Source: UBA1413 sp964552955 (GTDB lineage: Bacteria > Bacteroidota > Bacteroidia > Bacteroidales > Prolixibacteraceae). Taken from it: a stretch of 14,892 bases of DNA. Location: assembly GCA_964552955.1 (NCBI GenBank), contig CAZKIU010000063.1, positions 1 to 14,892 on the forward strand, given 5' to 3'. Below are positions 1 to 6,128 of the stretch, piece after piece. Each line of letters starts with the position of its first letter. Positions within the stretch are counted from its first letter, which is position 1. Position numbers and translations under genes: made by a program. The notes below the pieces were generated by a model. The model saw only the letters and a program-made list of their open reading frames with translations. It had not been told where the DNA came from and did no database searches.

Positions 1-1239
1 GGTATAGACCCTGCGGGGTATGGCCAGCCGCACCAGTTCCATGGGCGGACTGACATGCCGGCCCTGTTCATCCTGTTTGCCAAACATCAGGGAACCGATC
101 TCGACCCCCCGGATCCCCCCTTCCAGGTATAGCGCATTGGCCAGGGCCACCCCGGGCAGCTCATGCGGCGGAATCTGCGGCAGAAAGGTCCTTGCGTCGA
201 GGTAGACCGCATGGCCCCCCGTGGGAAGAATCATCGGCACCCCCGCAGCCGTCAGCTTTTCACCCATGTACTCGATGCTCCGGATACGGTAACGCAGATA
301 ATCCTCTTCCAGCACCTCCTCCAGTCCCTGCGCCATGGCCTCCAGATCCCGGCCTGCCAGTCCGCCATACGTGGGAAATCCTTCCGTGATGATCAGCAGG
401 TTCCGGGCTTCCAGGGCAAGCGCCTCGTCATTCATGGCCAGGAATCCCCCGATGTTGACCAGGGCATCCTTCTTGGCACTCATCGTGCACCCATCGGCCA
501 GGGCGAATATCTCCCGGGCAATCTCAGGAATCGTTTTGCCTTCATACCCCTCCTCCCTGGTTTTGATGAACCAGGCATTCTCAGCAAAACGGCAGGCATC
601 GATGAAAAAGCGGATCCCATATTTCCGGCAGATGGCCGCGGTCTCCCGCATGTTCCCAAGGGAAACCGGCTGCCCGCCCCCTGAATTGTTGGTGATGGTC
701 ATCACGCACATCGGGATGTGCTCAGCCCCCCGTTGCTGAATGTAGGCCTCCAAAGCCACTGTGTCCATGTTGCCCTTGAACGGGGCGATCAGATGGGGAA
801 TCTTCCCTTCCGGCGTCAGAAAATCAAGGGCCTCGGCACCCGAATACTCCACATTGGCACGCGTCGTATCAAAAAAAGTGTTGCTCACGAAACTCTTGCC
901 TTTTCCGCCCAGGATCGTGAAAAGGATTTTCTCAGCTGCCCGACCCTGGTGCGTCGGAATGATATGCCTAAAACCCGTGATGCTTTCAGCCACCCCCTTA
1001 AAGCGGTAGAAACTCCTGGACCCGGCATACGACTCATCGCCGTTCATGATGCCCGCCCACTGTTGGGCACTCATCGCCGACGTGCCGCTGTCGGTCAACA
1101 GGTCAATCAATACCTTATCGGCATTAACCAGAAAAAGGTTGTTCCGGGCTTCCTTGAGTATCTCCTCACGCTCTTCTCGGGTGGTAAAGGTCAGCGGTTC
1201 TACCGATTTAATTCTGAAAGGTTCAATGATTACTGCCAT
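1..1239 (-). CDS. tnaA: Tryptophanase (L-tryptophan indole-lyase), C-terminus cut by window edge
   Basis: PLP-dependent beta-eliminating lyase of the tryptophanase/tyrosine phenol-lyase family, expected to split L-tryptophan into indole, pyruvate and ammonia in the cytoplasm. The frame is open from the ATG at 1239 to the window edge, giving 413 codons. Family members have about 455-475 residues, so roughly 45-60 are missing. Numbering matches Citrobacter tyrosine phenol-lyase almost exactly: Tyr71, Gln98-Gly-Arg100, Asn185, Asp214, Arg217, Ser254, the PLP lysine Lys257 (SAKKD) and Arg404 are all present. Two specificity positions favour tryptophanase. Residue 124 is Asp (F-F-D-T-T), not the Thr of tyrosine phenol-lyase. 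Residue 381 is Ile (V-E-I-G-S), not the Arg that binds the tyrosine hydroxyl. There is no strong ribosome binding site. The gene lies 173 bp downstream of a co-directional porin gene. Family is near certain; tryptophan over tyrosine specificity is well supported but inferred. Confidence 0.93.
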   Translation of the reverse strand, partial: MAVIIEPFRIKSVEPLTFTTREEREEILKEARNNLFLVNADKVLIDLLTDSGTSAMSAQQWAGIMNGDESYAGSRSFYRFKGVAESITGFRHIIPTHQGRAAEKILFTILGGKGKSFVSNTFFDTTRANVEYSGAEALDFLTPEGKIPHLIAPFKGNMDTVALEAYIQQRGAEHIPMCVMTITNNSGGGQPVSLGNMRETAAICRKYGIRFFIDACRFAENAWFIKTREEGYEGKTIPEIAREIFALADGCTMSAKKDALVNIGGFLAMNDEALALEARNLLIITEGFPTYGGLAGRDLEAMAQGLEEVLEEDYLRYRIRSIEYMGEKLTAAGVPMILPTGGHAVYLDARTFLPQIPPHELPGVALANALYLEGGIRGVEIGSLMFGKQDEQGRHVSPPMELVRLAIPRRVYT

Positions 1240-1323
1240 AGTCCAGGTTTTAAAGATTTTCCGGTTTATTCAGAGCTTAAAAATAGTCGAATAACCCGTA
1301 TCTCACAACCCCTATGGCAGTAT

Positions 1324-1356
1324 TCAAAAACAGCCGGGCCAGTTGACCTTTATCAT
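1324..1356 (-). CDS. Possible TnaC-like leader peptide upstream of tryptophanase
   Basis: A 10-codon open frame, ATG to TGA, reads MIKVNWPGCF and ends 84 bases before the tnaA start. It is preceded by an AGGAAGGG purine run directly against the ATG, in a genome where such runs before starts are uncommon. In Proteobacteria, tna operons are controlled by the TnaC leader peptide, which carries an essential Trp and a terminal Pro and stalls ribosomes when tryptophan is abundant. Here a Trp-Pro pair sits at codons 6-7, but the E. coli spacing and the Pro next to the stop are not reproduced. The reading frame is a direct observation; its role as a leader is speculative and could be chance. Confidence 0.25.
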   Translation of the reverse strand: MIKVNWPGCF

Positions 1357-1363
1357 CCCTTCC

Positions 1364-1395
1364 TTACCGGCGCAACGAAATAATCGCCCCGGTAA
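1364..1395 (-). other. Inverted repeat between porin gene and tryptophanase
   Basis: TTACCGG at 1364-1370 and CCGGTAA at 1389-1395 are perfect 7-bp arms, with two further G-C pairs possible inside after one mismatch. It lies 18 bases past the porin stop codon and just before the small Trp-containing frame. On the minus strand no T-run follows, so an intrinsic terminator is not well supported. A leader structure or operator is equally possible. Confidence 0.35.
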
Positions 1396-1412
1396 AGCTT
1401 CTATTCCTGTAT

Positions 1413-2060
1413 TCAAAGGGTGATGCCCGCTACCACAAACAGCTGTTCGGTGGCGGGATTCAGAATGACGCTCCCTGTAAGGGGGAGGCTGAAGTGGTCG
1501 CTGATCCTGATCTCCCGGGTGGTGGAAAGTCCGAGGTTACAAATTTTGAAATCACCATCGGGGGTGTGCCAGCCGCTGCCTCCCCCGGCAAACAGGTTCA
1601 ACACCCCGGCCTTTACGCCCGCTTCAAAATAGAGATCCCCCCCATGAGCTCCCGCGCCATCGTTCAGAATATAATTGGCCGATAGCGTCAAGGGACCCGG
1701 AGAAAAACCCCCATTGATCTCAAAAGCATGGTGCGAGGCGTCGAACCATGCCGCGCCGGGATAGTAGTAATCGGTTAGTCCCACGGTAAACTTCCCCACG
1801 GTAAACGAAGTATAGAGGTCGGTCTCCATTGCTTCGGCATCAGATATACAATAGGAACCCCAGGCCCCCAGGGTAAAACCTCCCGCCGTGAATTCCACTC
1901 CTGGCTGAATAGCCGGACCGCTTCCGAATTTGGTACCGCGCCATACATAACCGCTCATCAAATCTGCACCTACCTTCACATTACTGGAAGACTCCTGCGA
2001 AAAGGCCAGAGTGGATAACCCGGCCGTAAAAAACAATACAAGAAATAGCCATTTTTTCAT
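1413..2060 (-). CDS. TorF-type putative outer-membrane porin (CHP02001-like)
   Basis: A 215-residue predicted outer-membrane beta-barrel. Residues 1-22 form a signal peptide (Lys-Lys, hydrophobic core, cleavage near A-F-S-Q). The mature start has the family-typical pattern: D-L-M-S-G-Y-V-W-R-G at 33-42, followed by a Gly-rich strand (P-G-V-E-F-T near 53-58). The remainder alternates hydrophobic and polar residues, with frequent Gly and aromatic residues, as in short barrels. It ends in A-G-I-T-L rather than the more usual terminal aromatic. The ATG is preceded by an A-rich stretch without a Shine-Dalgarno sequence. A long AT-rich gap lies upstream and tryptophanase lies 173 bp downstream on the same strand, so co-transcription is possible. 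Members of this family are called putative porins; no substrate can be inferred. Barrel assignment is good, exact family moderately sure. Confidence 0.72.
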   Translation of the reverse strand: MKKWLFLVLFFTAGLSTLAFSQESSSNVKVGADLMSGYVWRGTKFGSGPAIQPGVEFTAGGFTLGAWGSYCISDAEAMETDLYTSFTVGKFTVGLTDYYYPGAAWFDASHHAFEINGGFSPGPLTLSANYILNDGAGAHGGDLYFEAGVKAGVLNLFAGGGSGWHTPDGDFKICNLGLSTTREIRISDHFSLPLTGSVILNPATEQLFVVAGITL

Positions 2061-2183
2061 TTTTCAGTTTGTTTAGTGTGATTAATTTAACTTGATGAAC
2101 ATAATTATTTATTACTACGTTTTTTATACATGACCCCCAATAAAAAAAGCACTTACTAAACAAACTTATATTATTTTGATTCT

Positions 2184-2206
2184 ATACCCCTATTATTTTA
2201 GGGTAT
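2184..2206. repeat. Inverted repeat ATACCC-N11-GGGTAT
   Basis: Perfect 6-bp arms at 2184-2189 and 2201-2206 with an AT-only 11-base spacer after the first C. It lies 124 bases upstream of the porin start. Size and spacing suit a dimeric repressor or activator site, but arms of this length can occur by chance in AT-rich DNA. Confidence 0.3.
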
Positions 2207-2220
2207 TAACACATTAGATA

Positions 2221-2230
2221 ACATTAATGT
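2221..2230. repeat. Perfect 10-bp palindrome ACATTAATGT
   Basis: A self-complementary 10-mer inside the AT-rich gap, about 160 bases upstream of the porin start. It is a possible regulator site; no recognised consensus is matched. Confidence 0.25.
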
Positions 2231-2320
2231 AATTTATAACCCCTATTTTTTTAAACGGCCTTATTCACGATTTACGCTTTACTGGTCCGTCTTGATGAAT
2301 GTGCTTAATATTAGAATATA

Positions 2321-2334
2321 TGTATTTTAATACA
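2321..2334. repeat. Inverted repeat TGTATT-TT-AATACA
   Basis: Two perfect 6-bp arms with a 2-base spacer in the same AT-rich gap. It is the most compact dyad there and looks operator-like, though no transcription factor can be named. Confidence 0.3.
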
Positions 2335-2581
2335 CAGCATTACACCATATAGTCATTATATACGTCTAATTCTAGCATAATGACAAATATCCTTCGAAAC
2401 ATTTACCGAAGTTAATTAATATCATATGCTTATCTCGTTATATAAATCCGGAGGGGGGATTACCTGGTCGGTAACGTGTAAGGGTCACAAAGCTTCTGTC
2501 TGCATCCAGGGCACGGCCTGATGCTTTTGGGGACTTCGTGAAGGAGGCTTCCTTAGAATCAAGTAAGGGTCATCAAATGGA

Positions 2582-5500
2582 TCACTGTATCACGGTGACT
2601 TCTTTGGGGGCGGTGACCCGGGTGTCGATGGTGCCGTCGGCCCGGCGTGTATGTTTCACCCGCACCACCCCGTAGGGCGTCGGGTAACTTCCTTCGGCCC
2701 ACTGCAGGTGGCCCAGGTGGGGCTCTATCTGAATGGTTTTGCATGCTGGCTCCAGGACCCTGATTCCCAGTACGTTCTCCGTGAGCCAGGAGGTCGCCCC
2801 AGAGGCCCAGCCATGGCAGAGGCTGTGGCGGTAGCTGGGGTAACAGTAAGCCCCGAAGGAACCATGGATGTCGTTTTTCCCTTCCTCCGGAAATTCATCG
2901 ATCCTCGTGGAGTTCTCCATCCACTCCACGTCGAAATCCTCCCAGAAGGTGGTGGCTCCCATGTCGAGCATCCCGCCCCAGTAGGCTTTGATGATGTCGA
3001 GGGCCTGGTTGTGCATGCCAGCCAGACCGAGGGCGTCAAGCATGTAAAGCCCGTAAAATGTGGAGAACCGTCTGGGGCCATCGACGGCCACCACTTCGCG
3101 GCACGCCTCTCCGGGATCCATCACCCCGGACACAGCCATCAGTGCCGCCGCCTGCTTGAGGCCGTTATGCCCCATCACCTTCCGGTTGAGCTTCTCAATG
3201 GCGGCCCCACATTTCGCAGCCGATAACGGTTGATCCAGAATCCTGCAAAGCACTGCGGCATCTTTCAGCGCCCACAACAGCAGCGCCCGGTAGCCCGCCT
3301 CCACCCCAGCACCATTGGGCGTCGAAGGCCAATCCAGAAACCGGAAGTCACTCAGGCTTTCTGTACCGTCTTCACCGATCTTTGCATCGATCTGATCGAT
3401 CAGTCCGGTGATATACTCCCCATGGCTCCGCAGAAAGGCCAGATCCCCGTTTTGCCTGTACCAGTCGTGATGGATGATGAGGTACCACATGGAATAGGAA
3501 CTCATGCCATTCATCCACTGGGGCAGCGGGTATTGTTGGCAGGCCAGGTCGAGGCTGCGGGGAACCACCTCATTGTGGCCGAAGACGGTCATGATGGTTT
3601 TCAGCTCAGGATGAAAATCGCCCAGCCATACCAGCCGGTCGCGCTTGATGCCATCCCAGAGGTATTCCTGCATGTTAAGGTGGGTGGTATAAGCTCCCGT
3701 CATCCAGATCGAATCGAGCCGTGGGTCGCTGCTGTGAAACGACCCCAGGTACTCCAGGTCGCGGTAACGGAATACCGCCCTGGCCTCCTTCAGGTTGATG
3801 GTGGTGTTAGGCTGCAGCAGGTCGATCCGTACGAAGCGGAAACCGGAATTGCCGATTTCGATGAGCCCCGAACGAGGAATCTCCATGATGATGTCGCGCT
3901 TGGCATGGTCATCGGTCGAAAAACCCATCAGCCAGTCGCCATTAAAGGTCTTGCTGTTGGCCTCACCCACCGATTCCCCGAAGCGGATACGCACCAGCGA
4001 CGGCTCCCGCCGCGAAGAACCCCCCAACACCAGTTGCAACCCCCCGTGCAGCTCCCTGCCGTAGTCGAGCAAGATAGAGGCTGTATCCTTGTCCGTGGTG
4101 GTCATCGCACAGAACAGCGGCCGCTGCGTTATCTCTGACTGGCTGTTACCGGGGTTCAGCAAGACCTCCCGGTTTTTGACCCTCATCCCCGTGGTGTCAG
4201 AACTCCACATCACCCGCACCGGTGAAATAAAGGTGCGTCTCAGCGGGTCGTCGGCAGCCACAACCCCCTGACCAAAGAGGGGGGGCAGGCTGTTTTCCGA
4301 AAAGTGCTTTTTCATGTAGCGGATAAATACCTCGTACTCCTCCGGAAGGGTCCCATGGCCGCCAGCATGCATGGTATACCCCAGGCGGGAGAGCAGGGGG
4401 ATGCCCGCGGGAGGTAAATCTGTCTCTGCCGGACCGGCCTGACCCAACAATTGGTAGACCGGTTGGGCCGCCTTCAGGGCCAGCCACTCTCCTTTGGGGT
4501 CTGACCAAAGATCGGTATCGCCGGTTTGGAGGAGCAGGGGTCGGGGTGCCATCAGGGCAATCAGCATATGGGCATCGACGGGAGAAAGGGAAGGATCCCC
4601 TCCATAGGTGGCCCGGTTAGCACAGAATTGGTAATGATAGCGCGAGGGGGCCGTCATGTGGGCGATGGTCTCACCGAAATGGCGGCGCGAGAGGGCGGCA
4701 CCTCCTTCACCTGAGCAACTGGCGATCACCATTCCGAAACGGGGATCGCTGGCCCCGGCCCACAGAACCGTCTTGCCCAGGCGGGAGATCCCGAAGAGGG
4801 CCACCTTTCGGGCATCGACACCCGGGTCGGTTTCCAGGTAGTCCATGGCACCACTCAAGCCCCACGCCCATGCCGCGATGGCCCCCCACTCATCCACAGC
4901 CGGAGCTTCTTCACCTGAATTCAGATAATGCCCCCGGATGCCGTTCTTCAACCCCCCGGCAAAATCGGGTTCAATATCCCCGTAATACATCGTGGCCACG
5001 CCGATGCCCTCATCGAGGAACTGCTCTACCGGAAGCATACTTCCCGGCTGGGTCCTTACGGCCGGAACCCGCTGGCCTTCGCGGTTCCACATCGTGCCGG
5101 AACGCACCCCAGGGTCATCGACCGTCAGGGCATTGGGCAGAAAACTGATATGGAAAAAGAGAGAAACCGGTTTCCTGCTGCCCGCCGGAAGGTAAAGGAG
5201 GAGATCAGCCTTCGGACCGGCAGTATCGCCGGTGAAATAAAGGGAGACCTGCTTCCGCAGGGCCTTTCCACCCCACACCGGCGTTCCGGAGTCAAAAACT
5301 TTGAAAGTCAAGGCCTCCCGTCCGGGGGCTTTCCCAAACTGGTGCTCCCTGAAAAGCTCCAGAATCTCAGGCCGCCTTTGTTCCAGCCACATTTCCGGGG
5401 TGGTGACCGGCCTGCCGTTCTGAAGAGTCAGCAGATCGGGGAGTACGTACTCCCCGGTGAGGGCCTCATCATAATTGACCGGAAAGCCCGCCACCTTCTG

Positions 5501-5599
5501 CGGTGCATTCTGGCCATCAGCCTCCCTTCCGCAGGTAAAAACAACGGTCACTACAAGCAGTAACCTGAATAACCAGGATTTGGTCAGTATCGTTTCCAT
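2582..5599 (-). CDS. Secreted fusion: CE15 glucuronoyl esterase plus GH78-like alpha-L-rhamnosidase
   Basis: A 1005-residue exported two-enzyme protein. A signal peptide covers residues 1-30. Residues about 38-435 are a CE15 domain (hydrolysis of glucuronic-acid esters): the family N-terminus L-P-D-L-L at 53-57 and R-R-P-E-I at 75-79, the nucleophile motif G-I-S272-R-L-G-K, an acidic residue in S-G-E298-G-G, the D-L-W-S-D-P-K-G stretch at 363-370, and a catalytic His in H-A-G-G-H415-G. Residues about 450-1005 are a six-hairpin GH78-like domain: D-G-I-K-R-D-R-L-V-W at 649-658, G-A-T-T-F-W-E887 carrying the likely base, and the conserved S-L-C-H-G-W near 926. The usual R-D-E-R general-acid motif is shortened to R-D-R, so rhamnosidase activity is less certain than esterase activity. 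It stands alone, with no SusC/SusD genes in view. The likely target is a glucuronate- and rhamnose-containing polysaccharide at the cell surface or in the periplasm (inferred). Confidence 0.86.
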   Translation of the reverse strand: METILTKSWLFRLLLVVTVVFTCGREADGQNAPQKVAGFPVNYDEALTGEYVLPDLLTLQNGRPVTTPEMWLEQRRPEILELFREHQFGKAPGREALTFKVFDSGTPVWGGKALRKQVSLYFTGDTAGPKADLLLYLPAGSRKPVSLFFHISFLPNALTVDDPGVRSGTMWNREGQRVPAVRTQPGSMLPVEQFLDEGIGVATMYYGDIEPDFAGGLKNGIRGHYLNSGEEAPAVDEWGAIAAWAWGLSGAMDYLETDPGVDARKVALFGISRLGKTVLWAGASDPRFGMVIASCSGEGGAALSRRHFGETIAHMTAPSRYHYQFCANRATYGGDPSLSPVDAHMLIALMAPRPLLLQTGDTDLWSDPKGEWLALKAAQPVYQLLGQAGPAETDLPPAGIPLLSRLGYTMHAGGHGTLPEEYEVFIRYMKKHFSENSLPPLFGQGVVAADDPLRRTFISPVRVMWSSDTTGMRVKNREVLLNPGNSQSEITQRPLFCAMTTTDKDTASILLDYGRELHGGLQLVLGGSSRREPSLVRIRFGESVGEANSKTFNGDWLMGFSTDDHAKRDIIMEIPRSGLIEIGNSGFRFVRIDLLQPNTTINLKEARAVFRYRDLEYLGSFHSSDPRLDSIWMTGAYTTHLNMQEYLWDGIKRDRLVWLGDFHPELKTIMTVFGHNEVVPRSLDLACQQYPLPQWMNGMSSYSMWYLIIHHDWYRQNGDLAFLRSHGEYITGLIDQIDAKIGEDGTESLSDFRFLDWPSTPNGAGVEAGYRALLLWALKDAAVLCRILDQPLSAAKCGAAIEKLNRKVMGHNGLKQAAALMAVSGVMDPGEACREVVAVDGPRRFSTFYGLYMLDALGLAGMHNQALDIIKAYWGGMLDMGATTFWEDFDVEWMENSTRIDEFPEEGKNDIHGSFGAYCYPSYRHSLCHGWASGATSWLTENVLGIRVLEPACKTIQIEPHLGHLQWAEGSYPTPYGVVRVKHTRRADGTIDTRVTAPKEVTVIQ

Positions 5600-5748
5600 A
5601 TAAATAGCAATCTAAAAAGATGTCTTTAAAGAATCAGCCAAACTACAACAAAATACGGAGTACTTAAAGCGTCACAGGAGACCTATTCCCTGACAAAAGA
5701 AAAAGTACCCCCTCCCTGTTTGAGGATCATCGTCTTTTCAGCAGAACA

Positions 5749-6036
5749 CTATACGGCTTCCTGTAAATCTTTTCCAGGATCATGAAGCGCAATACCTAAT
5801 TGGAATTGCTGTAGGACGCCTTTCTCCACGTCTGTAAATCCTACTGATCGGGTATAAACTAATTCCCCGTTCCTGGAAACAGCCATGCTCCCCATGAACT
5901 TATCGTGGTCAGCAAGGGCATTAAAATAACGGTCCAGCTTCCCATTGTCAAACTCCTGCGAAAAAACAGTCATCCCCAGGACCATGAGGACAACGACTGC
6001 CCACCAAGTTAATTTTATAATGATCTGTTTTGAAAT
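5749..6036 (-). pseudogene. Remnant of a serine hydrolase / class C beta-lactamase-fold protein
   Basis: The frame encodes a signal peptide and the first segment of a penicillin-binding/beta-lactamase-fold serine hydrolase: L-D-R-Y-F-N-A-L, then F-M-G-S-M-A-V-S-R-N-G-E, then V-G-F-T-D-V-E-K. It then diverges and stops at 5749, before the catalytic S-x-x-K. In the next frame, K-R-F-T-G after an in-frame stop resembles the K-T-F-T-A that normally follows the catalytic serine, pointing to frameshift and further decay. The only in-frame ATG, at 5985, would cut into the signal sequence. The full hydrophobic signal continues upstream to an ATT at 6034-6036, 11 bases after AAGGAG at 6048-6053, so the original ATG may have mutated. 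Whole members of this family have roughly 350-600 residues. A short expressed protein from 5985 cannot be excluded but would lack the active site. Confidence 0.6.
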
Positions 6037-6128
6037 ATTATTTGAATCTCCTTTCAGCTAAAATGTTGCATACCTGACGAAATTAACAAAAAAAAGTTAG
6101 CTTAGAGATTCAAAATTAAATCAAACCC

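Larger units (their letters stand above)
2061..2581. promoter_or_regulatory. Gene-free AT-rich region with several inverted repeats
   Basis: This is the only gene-free stretch over 300 bases. About 2061-2445 is very AT-rich; about 2446-2581 is GC-richer and resembles flanking coding DNA in composition. No convincing reading frame was found on either strand. The AT-rich part holds several inverted repeats, listed separately where strongest, plus smaller ones: CTTCG at 2392-2396 with CGAAG at 2407-2411, and TTACC at 2460-2464 with GGTAA at 2470-2474. An imperfect direct repeat beginning ACCCCTATT occurs at 2186 and 2239. It must contain the porin promoter on the minus strand, but no Bacteroidota TTTG/TAnnTTTG pair could be fixed. 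No terminator with a T-run was seen after the CE15-GH78 gene. Confidence 0.45.

Noticed and set aside
718..1383. Long plus-strand open frames over the tryptophanase gene
   Set aside because: They lie antisense to a gene with all family catalytic residues, and their translations are low-quality with no recognisable domain; they are shadows of GC-rich codon use.
2535..2560. Hairpin AAGGA/TCCTT as terminator for the CE15-GH78 gene
   Set aside because: A 5-bp stem with no T-run on the minus strand; too weak to call.
3230..4138. 302-codon plus-strand frame inside the CE15-GH78 gene
   Set aside because: Antisense to conserved CE15 and GH78-like motifs; Gln/Pro/His/Arg-rich composition typical of a shadow frame.
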